Below are positions 46,547 through 58,888 of a stretch of DNA of 64,000 nt, in pieces (the stretch's first letter is position 1; each line of letters opens with the position of its first letter). Source of the DNA: Mycocentrospora acerina (Eukaryota; Ascomycota; Dothideomycetes; Pleosporales); the NCBI GenBank assembly GCA_022701365.1, contig JAKUHH010000030.1:497107-561106 (forward strand), in the 5' to 3' direction. Made by a program: the position numbers and the translations under genes. A model generated the notes under the pieces. It saw only the letters and a list, made by a program, of their open reading frames with translations. It was not told the origin of the DNA and did no database searches.

Positions 46547-48631
46547 GCTTTCGATTGCACAGAGCCGGAAGATGCTATTGCGGGCCGTACGGGGTCACGT
46601 GGAGTGGCGATCTAAGGAACCAAAGTGAATGTTGCCCTGGTACTAGTTACCACAACATGAACGAGAGTAACTAAGCACCTTGTAATTATCTAGGAGGTTG
46701 TGCAACTAAAGAAAACATGAAATACTATAGCATGTATCTTGGGGCCATGCGCTTTTTGTGTGGGCGCTACGATTTGAGGAGGCGCCCTTCTCGCCGTAAA
46801 GAATACGGTGAAGCATCCGTTACGGCAACTGTTAGCCCGCTGTGTCGAATGTTCTTGTCAAACCACCAGCATAGTAACGCGGAATATGGGGTTTCCGAAT
46901 GCAACAAACCAATGAGAGCTCACTGGCGCCATAGTTCGGGTCGCATGCTCATATCAGATCGCTTAGAGATGCCTAGGACAATTTGTGGCTTGCTGGCCGT
47001 TTACCAACCCGTTCTTGCCCCTCGGCAGTTTATCTTCAAATTGCAGACTGAGATGATATTAAATGTTTCTCTTTGCGCTGTCAAATTGGACATATGACTT
47101 TAAGCTTTAACAAGGGTGTGAGAATCTGACCAGAAGGATGGGTTTCAGTGGAATAATAGTGGATGGAGGAGCCATGCATGCTCGGTTGCAAGCGCGAGGC
47201 TTGAAGAATCCGAATGCGAACACGTGCCCAACAACCATCAGCTGTTCGGAGCGTTTTAATTAAAGCCCCATCAACAGGAATCTGAAAGGCCTGATACAAT
47301 ATTTATCAATTTCCACAAGTCCAGTTAGCTTCCATTTCAAAGTTGAAAATGCTATGTGCGAGAAGAGTGCATGAACTTATTTTGTTAGATGAGACCGAAT
47401 TCCTCTCGTAACTCATTTTGAGTTAGCTTAGCAATGTTTCACAAATCAAATCAATTTCAAAATGAACCGTACAACTATGTTTTGCAACCCATGCCAGAAT
47501 TTGGGTTCTATTGATCACCAAGATGCTCATGTATTAGCCCCTTGTATGTGAAATCTACGATGATTGTAGATAGGTCAGTTTTGACTTATTCAGCTATTTG
47601 CATACAGGCGAGTTTAAGAAATATAGACGAAAAATGGTTTCTGACTGCAAAGACAGTCACAGTGCGATTTTTTACGCCCAAGGTCACGCAGACATGAAAT
47701 CCTTATACTAAGCGCTAGGGGACAAAGACGGCTAGCTCTTAATCTGCAGTCAATTAAATCATAATCCATACGTCAGAAACGAACTGGATATTACACGAGG
47801 AGAGAATCTTGGTATTGATGGAGTTTCGGGTGCAATATTCAGATATACAAGCGACAATGATCCAAAGTCAACGACACTAATACAAAAACCAAGAGATTCT
47901 GGCTTAGTATATCCGCTTTCTGGATCACATTGTAGTCTTTGAATGGTGATAGAGATGCACCTGAATACTTGGTTCGCAGATATATAGACGCTATCGAATG
48001 CCTTTGTATCGGTGCTATTGGTCCGACAAGCAGCCAACACTGTGCCGGGTGAATTAGCATACCCATCGTTGCTATGCTAAAGAAATCACAACATCTTTCC
48101 TGATTCTGTCTATACCTTGGCTTCTCTACGACTTCGAATGTTTTTGTTCAATAATCACTAGATATTCAGAAGTATTGATGGTCTCACATTGAGTATTTCG
48201 TAACAAATTTGTCAAAGTTCCCCTAAGTTTGTCCTAAAATGTCTATTTGAGCGTGATACCACCCAAAAGACCGACAAATATGTTTGGTTCTTACCCATTA
48301 CCGTTTGCAGATTGAACCATGTGAGAATCTCCACTGCAATCGAACTGAAACGACTCGGTCGGCATCATGTTTGATATTGTACTCTCAATAAGCCATTAAC
48401 AATAATTTTCTGTTTAATCTCATTAGCTTGACCTATTTTTAAATGCTTGCCAACATACTTGTCTGTTGTAGCAGTCTCATTATCCGTACTACTCCGTTGC
48501 AAAATGCGCCTTCCTAATGTAATCCTCTGCAATCAAATATGTAACAGTACATTCAACTTAAGTACGTGTGCCCGTCCCCTATCTAACTAGTGATAGAGCG
48601 AGATTTTCCTTCATCCCCTTGATTGATACTA
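46547..48631. other. AT-rich gene-poor region
   Basis: About 2.1 kb upstream of the MFS transporter gene, containing its promoter. It is AT-rich with short frames (for example 46717-47097 plus) that I do not recognise. No transposon signature is seen. Confidence 0.45.
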
Positions 48632-49165
48632 CTAATCGTATGGTGTCTTCCTCCATTCATTCAAGCCAAGAATAGCAATCAATTTTTCTTTGTCCACCGC
48701 ATCTTTGATTTCTTTTGCGCTTTGGGGCACGGAGATATTGCTAGGTGACTGCGATCGTGAGACGCCTGTGCTTGAAAAGCCCCATTCGTCCCCGACGTGC
48801 TTTGTCCCCATACCGAGTGATGAGTGATGCCACATCCGCTTCTGGCATTCCGAATTGTGAGGTACTCGCCAAGGCATTTGTTCATCCCTTTCTCTTCCTC
48901 TTCCTACTCGTCTGTCGTATGGATAAAACTCATTTGTAGTCAGCCAAGTTGCGTCTTGACCAGCCTGCTGCAATAGAGTATGTCGTGAAGGTGGGTTATT
49001 GATTGGCTCCTCAACCACAGAAATATCGAGAGTAGGTATGGGATCGAGTGCTTCTCCACTTCTGTAGCTTTCACAGCAAGGCAAAGCACCCTTGCAACTC
49101 GTAGATGGGCCTTCTGTGTGTTCTGCGCCAATAATTTTAATGGTTTCGGGGCGCACTTGAGTCAT
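48632..49165 (-). CDS. Hypothetical protein, 177 residues
   Basis: Single-exon frame from ATG 49165 (MTQVRPETIK). It is polar with no signal peptide or membrane segment. Its middle is Arg/Glu-rich (RRVGRGRERDEQMP), and it ends in a helical acidic tail (AKEIKDAVDKEKLIAILGLNEW). Five cysteines are scattered through it. Composition is coding-like, but no homologue is recognised. It sits in an AT-rich, gene-poor block together with other small orphan frames. Confidence 0.45.
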   Translation of the reverse strand: MTQVRPETIKIIGAEHTEGPSTSCKGALPCCESYRSGEALDPIPTLDISVVEEPINNPPSRHTLLQQAGQDATWLTTNEFYPYDRRVGRGRERDEQMPWRVPHNSECQKRMWHHSSLGMGTKHVGDEWGFSSTGVSRSQSPSNISVPQSAKEIKDAVDKEKLIAILGLNEWRKTPYD

Positions 49166-49753
49166 AATAGAATGTTTGATCGTAGGTTACAATGATGATC
49201 TGATGTTCAAGTAGTTTGGAGATCAGAATGTTATGGTAATGCCAGAATAGAGGGCAACGCCAGATACTATATCATCATGGGATTTACGTGCCGTCTACAC
49301 CCGACAATCCCGGCGGATCAGGTTACGGCAGGATACTCAACCTTATTCGCTTATGAAATAGAATAACCCCTCTTTACTCGTAATGTTTGGAGGGCTGAAC
49401 CTATCCGAGACCCTTTGTGGAACTTTAGAAATGGCGCGAGTCCATCATGTGATGTCACACCACCTCAGTAGCAAGGTAAGCACTCCGATCAACATTTTAC
49501 GTATCGCCCAATTAACCCTTGGATTAAACACATTGGATCCACTTACTATACTTTCAGGCATAAGTGGGGTATATCATTGATAGGTGCGGAGACGGATGAT
49601 GAGTAAGCAAGAGCTGTTGGCCCCATCTTGATGGTTGCTTCATTGAGAACTAGAGAGACAATGCGACCATGGAAAGAAAGGAAACTTGTTGAAGTAACAA
49701 AATAAGTTTCAAATATCCTAATTGTCTAGACAACATTGCAAACCAACGTTTTC
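49166..49753. other. Intergenic region between small orphan ORFs
   Basis: AT-rich, with the presumed promoter of the 177-residue ORF and the 3' region of the next small ORF. No further gene is recognised. Confidence 0.4.
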
Positions 49754-50083
49754 TCAGGATTCTGTTTTGTGTTCCTCCACTTCAACTTCCTCTGATGGAT
49801 GCGCTGGAATGAGGTGCATTGCAATAGATACAGCCATCTTCCTATCTCCAACCCGATAACGTTCTTTGCGAATCTGCTGCTCGGTGTACATGAGTTGTTC
49901 TTGCGTCCACGTACGTGTTCTTTGGTTCGAGCGGACGAGTTCAGTATTCAGGAGCCCAGTGAGCGTAGCCTTGAGTTGGTTCATCTCACTCGGCTTGTAT
50001 GAGTCATTGTTGTGTATGTTTCTAGTAGCATCCATTTGCTGGGAAATGCAGCTGAGTAGGGGTGGGGTCGACAGGGCCGTCAT
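49754..50083 (-). CDS. Hypothetical protein, 109 residues
   Basis: Single-exon frame from ATG 50083 (MTALSTPPLLSC). An in-frame TAA lies a few codons upstream, which fixes the start. The middle is helical and rich in Gln, Glu and Arg (RSNQRTRTWTQEQLMYTEQQIRKERYR), followed by an acidic tail (SEEVEVEEHKTES). No family is recognised. Together with the neighbouring unexplained frames it may be lineage-restricted. Confidence 0.42.
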   Translation of the reverse strand: MTALSTPPLLSCISQQMDATRNIHNNDSYKPSEMNQLKATLTGLLNTELVRSNQRTRTWTQEQLMYTEQQIRKERYRVGDRKMAVSIAMHLIPAHPSEEVEVEEHKTES

Positions 50084-53000
50084 TGTAGCAGATGAGTGGA
50101 CTTAACATGGTGATCAGCACTGTGAGCACACCTGCAATAAATATAATATCTACCTTTGTTCTTTATAGAGTTGAAGTCTGTAAACTTAGTTTTTCATTGA
50201 TACGTAGCTTGAGGGGGTTGAATGTCTTGCCATCAGACTTCGCATCAAATATATCTCTTTATACGGTTGCACAAGGGACGACAGGCGTTGGCGTATCGTT
50301 CTTACGGCGTTCGGTGATAATTCGTAGGGAGGACGTTTCAGGCCACTAAATGGGTGTAATTTTTCCCGCAGAAAAGGTTGGTGATTCGACAAAAGTCACG
50401 ACGCTTAATGGTACGAGGATGTTCGGGGTTCAAATATCCATCGGCTATCACTGGTGGAGATCCTATTGGCTTCCCAAGCATCGGTGATGGGGTCGAGTAT
50501 GGTGTGGTTATGAAGTAGTCGGAAGCCAATTGTTCTTGTTCCGATTGATGAACCGCAATGTCGCCAGCCCCGTTCTTCGCCGAAGATGAATAGCCTTGGA
50601 CAGCCTATCATATTTTACGCCATGTGAATCCAGACAACTGCTAGTTTTCCTACGGGATGCCTAATAACCCAATCATTATTATCAACTTTATCCAATAATG
50701 CTTTCATCCATTTTTTCTTTGCTGTTAGGCTTCCGTTTTCTGAGCCCCAATCATTGCATTACTGCAAAAAATCTCGGGGCTACTGTTCCAGTTTTAACGT
50801 GTTGTAGTTGTGATGACAGTCTGTTCTGTAATACTTCGAACACTTCCTTATTTACCTGCGATGATATGGTGACTGGGTTATGGCTGAACTGATTGATGTT
50901 CCTGTGAGGAATCTAGTATCTATGCATCTGCTTAGGACTATAAAAGCAGAATATCTTACGATTATACCTTGAATCAATCACTCGTTTCAACTTCAAGCAA
51001 AGTCTTTAGTTTGAGAGCTATTAGAATAGAGTGTGTGAGCTTGCTCCAACATTAATTGGGACAAATGCTGACAGTAACTCTTCCTGTCTGAAACATGCAT
51101 TGTTACCTTAACTGCTTATCAAGCTAACAATCCAATCTAACCATCAGACGAATGGGCTAGACACAGAGAGCTGTGATTAGCTCGGGTATCAGATCCGTCG
51201 CTAAATACTTTCGCATCGAACGAGCCACTTCACACCCGGTATCTGGTACTATCAGATCTAGACTTGAAGTTGCTCGGTTCTTCAACGAGCTTCTCGCTTC
51301 CTTTCAGCCTAGAATTAACATTTGTGTGTCGCATTTGTTTGTAAGAGGACGTTGTTTTTGTACGTACTAATTCATTCGATGCCTCAATGTTTAGATGCCT
51401 TCCACATCCAAAAACTCAGTAATGTGTGCAATTTAGTCGCGAGTATGTAATCGAGAAGAGTATTGTCAATTTGTAGCACACGGAAACTTATGGCGTTCCT
51501 TCCCACGATACAGAGCTTACCCGAAGCCTTCAGGTCTCATGGCTTAGTCTAACGATGCTTGTGATAGCCGTGCACTGTTTCGCTCTGATTATAACTAAGT
51601 AGGTTAAATTCTCGTATTTTGGTCCCTATCTCTACTCTATCGTGAATAAAGGAATAGTAACAAATCTTAAGTCTATCTGTGTCCGTTAAAGGAGTCCGAG
51701 GAGGCAGGCCTTAAACTTAGCAGTGGGTCGCCCAGGACGAACTTGAGATTTGTCTTCGTTTGAGGCTACATGATTTAAAAAAAACACGTGCACTAACTGC
51801 GCTGTGCGTATCAAGGTAGATTTAGGGACGCTGAAGAATATGATCAGCGGATTGCTGTCTACGCGTCCCGGTACTGTCCTCTTCTCCAGGATCGTCTGTT
51901 TTCAGACATGCCGAGGCGCTTAAACATGCCTTTGATGCGCAATACGGCAGCAGCCACGGGACTTACACAGGCCCCGGGGATGTCTTCCGATCCACTGGCC
52001 TATGCCACTGTGCATCTAGCTTGAGTAATGAAAGGCTAGAATGGCTGAGTTGAGAGGAATAAATCGGATCGCAACATTCCAGCCTGTTGTCTCAAGACTT
52101 TATTTCGGATGGTCATCGGGGCATCAGAGTGCAGGCACCGGTCGCTAGTGCACAGAAGGGTTTTCTGTGCTGGTCTTGTCCCCGATCGGAGCAATCGGTG
52201 AGCAAAGCCGTAGCCTATGTACGTCTCACTCAATGGACAAAGTTTCTTATGGGTCGGGAGTGCTGCAGACCCCATCAGCTTCGAGGCAGTCTAGAATGAA
52301 TAAAAGTGTTTGTAGGGCCCTGAATGCACATTTCTCCTCACAAAAGGCGTGTTTGCATGTTGCGGCGGCCCAGACGCTCTTACTCCTCACACAATTACAG
52401 GGGCATACCCCAGTTATCTGTAACCGCACTCCAGACCCAGATCCAAAAAAAAATTAAATAGTAGTCTTCATACACTTGGAATAGGAAACATATGAGAGTT
52501 GAAGGAGCAGAGAAATGTTTGGATGCTGGACACGCTGCATCGTCACGATAGTGAACTGCTGCGGTTTTATAAGTTACTACCTTCGCGTTTGGTAATACCG
52601 ACACTCACCCGGCCGTTGCCGTCCGCCCAAAAGCCCTGCATTCCGAAAAACAACCAGGTCTTCGCCTCTTCTAGACCCCCATGGATTGATCTACACTGCA
52701 GAAGCTTGGACGCGTAAGTCGGGGTTCAACATCCTGTACAGCGCTGCCACCAACAGCTCACAATCTTTCGAGCATTGTTGTTGAGATCTATTATAATAGG
52801 CTGTTGTAGCGGTCATGCCGATTTATAGAAAGAACTCGAAGTTTTCTGTAATAATTTAGGACAACGAGCCATAACTAGGAAATGCATGTTTGGGGCAAGA
52901 TTCACTGCACTTGCTCTTGTCCACTCTTCGTCAGTTCTTACAGACCAATTCATATTGCATTAGGCCATCCCGCTTTCAAAAAAATTCGCGACCATTCTAC

Positions 53001-53164
53001 TGGTACCGAAGCCCAAGTAGCATCGCGGTACCTTCATGAAAGCCGACGTCGCTGAGTCACCACTTTAGTGAGCATTAAACGACCAACCTTGTCAACAGCA
53101 GCATTATCAACTTCGCCACATTTACTAATTTTCCCCACTGGTTACTCTCTAAAGTTGAACCAAC
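50084..53164. other. Gene-poor region with overlapping minus-strand frames
   Basis: 3.1 kb. At 50160-50640 three overlapping minus-strand frames look partly coding (see findings). The rest is AT-rich with no recognisable gene. The last few hundred bases are the promoter of the bHLH gene. Confidence 0.4.
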
Positions 53165-53968
53165 ATGGAAGAGAACTTCTCCGCCTACCCGATCATGACT
53201 CGTACCGACTACTCGCCGATGAACGAGTCCCTCTCCTGGCAAAACTTGTCTGACCAGGCCTATCTCATCAACTTGTACGATACCCCGCCCGACCACCCTT
53301 CTGACAGCTTCTTCAACGATTCTTTTTTCGACCGCCCCCTCTCGCTTGTCGAATCCCCTACAGGCCCGGATTACCGTTCAGATATTCACATTGTACCGCC
53401 GTTTGGCCAACTGGAGCAGAGCTTCGCACCGAGTTACAACACGGACTCCACGTCTGACACGAGTATTCCTGTCGTATCCAGAGCCACCATACCTTCAATT
53501 TCCCCCTTATCCAGCGACAGTACACCTGTTTTAGTATCCCCATCTTTGTCCTTATCGTTTATCAAGCATGAGATGCTTGACGAGCCAACACCACAGAGCG
53601 GACGGCCGACCCAGAAACGCCCTCAGCGCAAATCTGGCCGTTCAATACTCAAAAGAAAGCTTTTCAATGCAGTTTCCGTCCCCTCCATAGACTCACCATC
53701 TCCAAAGCATCAACAACGCTCGTCCCGCTTACCACACAGCCAGGTCGAGCGAAAGTACCGCGAAGGTCTGAACTCAGAGCTAGAAAGATTAAGGCGCGCG
53801 GTACCGACGCTGCCACAAAGTGATGAAGTCAACATTATGGGGCAGTATAAGTTGAGCAAATCCATGGTGCTGTCATGCGCAATTGAGTACATCAAAAAAA
53901 TTGAACAGGAGAGAGATGTGCTAAGGGAGGGAAACATGCAGCTGGCCAGAGAATGTGAGGGAAAATGA
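53165..53968 (+). CDS. bHLH transcription factor, SREBP-like basic region
   Basis: Single exon, 267 residues. The basic helix-loop-helix is at about residues 190-255: LPHSQVERKYREGLNSELERLRRAVP, a short loop, then KLSKSMVLSCAIEYIKKIEQE. A tyrosine replaces the usual arginine in the ERxYR basic motif, as in SREBP-type bHLH proteins. The first 180 residues are disordered, rich in Ser, Pro, Asp and Thr, and resemble an activation region. An Arg/Lys-rich patch (KRPQRKSGRSILKRK) could be a nuclear signal. It ends soon after the second helix, unlike membrane-bound SREBPs. See findings for the open frame after the stop. Target genes are unknown. Confidence 0.88.
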   Translation: MEENFSAYPIMTRTDYSPMNESLSWQNLSDQAYLINLYDTPPDHPSDSFFNDSFFDRPLSLVESPTGPDYRSDIHIVPPFGQLEQSFAPSYNTDSTSDTSIPVVSRATIPSISPLSSDSTPVLVSPSLSLSFIKHEMLDEPTPQSGRPTQKRPQRKSGRSILKRKLFNAVSVPSIDSPSPKHQQRSSRLPHSQVERKYREGLNSELERLRRAVPTLPQSDEVNIMGQYKLSKSMVLSCAIEYIKKIEQERDVLREGNMQLARECEGK

Positions 53969-56342
53969 GTCCAAAGGAACAGTGTTCGATCAAGAACCGA
54001 TCGTAGGATTTCACAACCCATATGGCCGAACAAAAGAGTGACAGTCCTCCCCTGCTCTTATCTGTCTTTTCGCTGCATCCTTTTCCGTTTTCTCTGGAAA
54101 GTTTCCTGGCTGCTAGTCTTGTGTTTAATAAATGCTCGATATGTATTTTTTCTTTGTCCGTCATACTTTTCGAGTGTGCAACGTGTCAAACCATCCCATC
54201 AAGCGCTGATGTTGGCTCTATATCTCTGCCGTAACAACCTCCCTAATAAACGTCTACTAATTCAAATTGTAATCCAATCTATTTTCTACATATCTACGCT
54301 ATTTTTGTGATTAACAGAATCTGTCTGTCAAACTGAGCCATGCAACTTCGATAGATGTATGAAGGTGTATTGATAGGAAGAGAATTACGTTTATGCAGGG
54401 ATACGTTCGTTATCAGTCATAACGGGCCTATATGATAACTTATCACACAATTTGGGCTGTGTAAATTGGACAGAAGGAAGTTGAAGAAAAATGTGGGTTT
54501 ATCCAAGGGGCAGACTGCGTGTACGGTTCTGCCAACGGCGATATAAAACCGTGGCTAGTAATGAACATTAAATACGCTTTTTAAAAGCACGAAATAAGGC
54601 AAATGTCACTCACGCCCTGATATCTAATCTCTGGAACTTTCAGGCCAACCTATAGGCGAAGCTTAAAGTCATGGTGCATGCTATTTGCTGGCCCAGTATG
54701 CGACAAAAGTATACGTTTTAATGAGATTGAGGGAAACCCTTATGACCAGAAGGCAAAAACACAAAAACATTTGACAACAACTTCGTGTTCCTCTGTGTAA
54801 AGACCTAACGTGGTTTGATCTTTGTTGCGCCCCCGATAGGTGTCCATACTTTCAGATTACTGGAATAACATGATAAGCAATTTCATAAGATACTGTGTAA
54901 AAGGCACCACATCCTCTCAAAAATGTTTCAGCCAATTGGGAAAATGAGAAAGCAAGGGTCTGAATGCTTTACAAAACAACATAAGCCAGGGAATACTTGA
55001 GTAACGACTAACTAGAAGAGGCTAAAAGAATGAATTTCATCGCAGTTAATTACAATGTCTCAAACAACAATACCAAGGAGGAAAATGGCACGTTGAGTTG
55101 CAAAAAAAGATGGTGTTGGAAACCTCACGCCTTCGCCTCTGACAGTATTGATATCATCTCCTCGTATGTTGGCATACTACCAATCCATGCCAGGACAGTT
55201 AAGTTGCGCATATAATTTCTTATCAAGAGGCAGTGGCCTTCACCTTTGGTGTGCAATTATCTCCTCTTGGCCTGCGCTTAATTTCAGTCTCGTTGTATAT
55301 GTACAGAAATACTATTATGAACGATACCTTAGAAAGTCACGAGCGAATTTCAAGTGGTGGCAAAGAAGCGAAGTTGCCTACAGCACGCCACATTCTGGTA
55401 ATCGAGAGGCTGTTGAGCGCTGGTAGCAGAAAGCAGGGAGATTCGGACTCTGAAATCCAATTTTCAGATGTAGTGGTAGTATTTATTTGAAGAACAATGC
55501 AGCCTTGGGGCATGCTCTTGCTGAGACTTAACTCGTGAATCTCTTCAAGTGAATATCACAACATCATAACGTTTGATTACCAATAATTGGGATTGCCCGA
55601 CGTTAAACAGTAATTATTATTGTAGATATAATTCTTACATGCGCCACTTATAGCTAGGCTCTAGAATCCTGCTCTGGATAAAATCCCAGTCTTGTTAGGC
55701 CTCCATTACTTTGCATTCTTCGATATGAAATGCACTAGCCTATTGTAGCATCGTACCTGCCCCGCGACCATCTTTTTTAAAAACGTGCTTTCGCGTGGAC
55801 GATATATCGTTGGTTTGTCATGTTGTATCCGAGTTTGAGTTTCAAGTGGAGATCTTGTCTTTAACCACCGTGGATTTGAGGATGGAACTGATATGAGAGC
55901 GTTTCTGTTTCGGTTCAGCCAAGAGGAAACATTCAGATGTTCCAACAATGTTTCGCTGCCACGGAACTTCACTTACCGTATTGTATATGAAATCTTCAAA
56001 ACTGCTTCAACAATAATGGCCAAATTGATATTGGACTCTGTAGCTTCATTATCATGGATAAAATCATTCAGCCGATTGTGAGACGAAGCTCAAATCTGTG
56101 CATCTCTCGAAAATCAAACCGGCTGCAATTCTGACTTTCCAAGTGTGTCAATTTAAATAAGCCATGATCTGGCCATCTCTGAATATGTCAAACGTATCAA
56201 AGCGCGGCCCGATACCATCTTGTCGCATCAGGGCCTTCTTGCGAGTTGCTTTTTTCCTTATTATGCTCGACCCCTCAGACTTATCCAGTTTATAGCAGAC
56301 TGGTCTGACTATCATATACGTATTCTTTAATCTCTCTCCAAT
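53969..56342. other. AT-rich region between bHLH and secreted-protein genes
   Basis: 2.4 kb. Directly after the bHLH stop the same frame stays open to 54310 (see findings). Beyond that, short overlapping frames on both strands have no recognisable content. The right part contains the promoter of the secreted protein gene. Confidence 0.4.
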
Positions 56343-56977
56343 ATGCAGCTTCTCATAATATTTTCTGTGTTCGCTGGCTTTGCTTTGAGCTTGCCGACTG
56401 TAATCCCACGACAAGAGAGACAGAATTCGACATGTAATCCAGAGAAGGTGGCTATGCTCACAGGAGGCATCAAGGAAAACGTATATATCCAGATGCAAGA
56501 ACTCGCAGGGTAAGTACATTCTTCCACTCACTGTAACACAACGAAACACCTGGTAACAGGAGGATATCTTCTAAGGCTACATTGCGAATAAACTTAGTTC
56601 TTCAACTAATCCCTTTGTGTAGGATCAAAACTCTTCAAGCTCTCAGTGCCTATAACACCACATCAGCGCCCGTCAGCGGCGCCACCAACCAAACGAACTA
56701 CCAGCTCCAACAACAAGCGGTTCTAGTAATTCAACAGAGAGGTATTGACATTCGAACGAGAAATCAACAGATTGCGAAAGAGATTGGTAGTCCAAGTGAG
56801 CAAGGGCTAGCTACGGTTGCGGTTGCGCAAACGTTGGAGCTGGATCAGGTAAAGAGTCTCAAGGGCGGAGGAGATGTGGACAAGATGAAGTTGGAGATGT
56901 TGGTCAAGGAAGTCACCGATGGGATGGCTAAGAACGTGATGAACTTGGAGATGGCGGCGAAGGGATGTGGGAAATGA
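56343..56977 (+). CDS. Small secreted protein, candidate effector-like
   Basis: Two exons (56343-56509, 56623-56977) give about 173 residues. A 113 nt intron (GTAAGT ... GTGTAG) rejoins GG/GATC. The N-terminus MQLLIIFSVFAGFALSLPTV is a clear secretion signal with likely cleavage near residue 17-22; an Arg-Gln site (PRQ) near 23 could be a Kex2-like cut. The mature part is Gln/Ala/Thr-rich and helical with only two cysteines (about 31 and 171), which could form one disulfide. It ends KGCGK. Small secreted proteins of this kind are common in Dothideomycetes, some acting in host interaction, but no named family is recognised. Confidence 0.82.
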
Positions 56978-58888
56978 AGCTGACTTAAAAAGACGAGTTG
57001 AGGACATGACTTGGACTGTGATTAACTACCATGGTGAGAATTAGTTCTACAATACCTAATCAATGAGATACGATTTATTCAATCGCCTTTAGCTAGAGCG
57101 GGCATCCGACACCCGGTTGGGTGCCATGGTTTGACTTGATTCTGCTGTTAGTGTTCACTACCAGACCTAGAACATGGATTCGTGTGCTCGTGGTTCGTGC
57201 CGTGCCGTCCGTCAAGCTGCGATGGTCTCTACCACGTACGAACAGGCTGATGATGGTTTGATGCGTTCGAGCCCGGAGAAGAGTGCGCTGGCAGTCGGTG
57301 GCCATTCATCTGAGACATGCCTGGTGGTCAGGCACAGCTTGCTTGGCCGAAGTAGAGGAATGTCGTAGAGACGTCGTCAACGATCAAGAAAGAGGCGACA
57401 TGGTAGCCCTCGCCCATAGTGCCAGCTGGCAACGCCCCATCCGAACGCTGAACGGGGAAAAGATCATGCATGCGAACGGGTGTGGTTTAGCGGAGCGTTC
57501 GACGCTTGACACGTCAGTCAACTCACAGCCCGCTTGTATGCACATTGACGCAGGAGCTGCACCTGCGTGCCCAGGAGGCTGGTGCATGGGGATGAGCTGG
57601 TTTGTACCGATATTGACTTCTTTCGCGTCCGCCTCGCTATTCATCTCTGCCATTGTCGTCGTCGCGCTCGATTGCTGTCGTGGGGTGGTTTTGTGTGCGC
57701 CATCCGCTCGTTCCCCTCACTCACGACACGGAAGTAGCCGCACCATCTTCAGAAGAGCTCGCTCAACGCCTCATCCTCGTGCAAATCTGCAAATCTGGAG
57801 GTCGACGTGCGCGGACGGACCGGTTAGCTTGCTCGGGGCGACTAAACCAGCTGCATTGACCTCTCTACACCGCTTGCCGGACGTATATCGTCGCAATACC
57901 GCGCGCGCGTGAAGGCTCGAGGCTCGAGGACGTCGCGATGCGCTGTCCGAGGCACCAGGACCTGAACCTCCAGCTACACCACATCTCACACCTCATGTCT
58001 GACGTCTGCTAGCCCAGCGCAAAAGGTTTCCGCATCGCCTCACCCAGTGGACCCTGTCATTGGCCCATCCGGCATCCCAGCCATCGAATAAGAGCAGCGC
58101 GATCAAAAGCAGCAGTACCGTCTCGACTTGCCTAATTTCAAGGTGAATAGAGGTCCACAACTTCTGCCACGCCATACAGGCAGTAGTGCATCTGGAAAGC
58201 TGGACTGACAGCTGTCCAAAGATACCCGAATAGTTCTGACGTTAATGCGCGCGCATTGTACATAATAGCCAGCTGCCTCGCGCCCCGACCTTGTTTCCAG
58301 ATACAAATCAATTGTACCATAATCACCACCATTACCATTGCCTAATTCAGAAAAACTCCGAGTGGCGTTTGGCGCCGCCTTTTATCCCGTCGTCAATCTT
58401 TGCTTCCGGCCATCACGAGGATCGCTATTCACTTGAGAGAGCTTTGCGCACGGCCTTTTAGTCGGCTCCCGAAACACATCAATTGGCCAAAACTGGCTGT
58501 TGGGTATCAGGCCTTCATCTCCTCGGCGGCTTGATTGAGCAGCGTCATCAGTCAGCTCGGACCGGGCTGCACTGTGTCCAAACTGGAGATACAGCGCAAC
58601 GGTCCGAGTTGGCAGGTTATTGGTGAGTGACTACGTTTCTTTCTGAAAGGAGAGCCATCATTGTATTGAAAAGCTGGGTTGGCCAGCATTTTCATCTCCT
58701 TTCTCCAGGGGGTACAGGAGTCGTACTTGAAGATTTCACTGCACTCGTCACTCCTTTTGTCTACTTTGCATTGCAGAATAGACTTGCTTGCGTCTTGGCA
58801 AACATCGGGTTCCAACTCGTTAGCCCTTTTTACTACCTCCTCACGGCGATCAGCAGCTAACAAAAAACTTTGAACAGAGCGCTAGAAG
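56978..58888. other. Intergenic region upstream of 14-3-3-like gene
   Basis: 1.9 kb. Frames at 57283-57912 (plus) and 57384-57653 (minus) overlap and mean nothing to me. It presumably contains the 5' leader and promoter of the 14-3-3-like gene; an in-frame TAG two codons upstream of 58889 supports that start. Confidence 0.4.
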
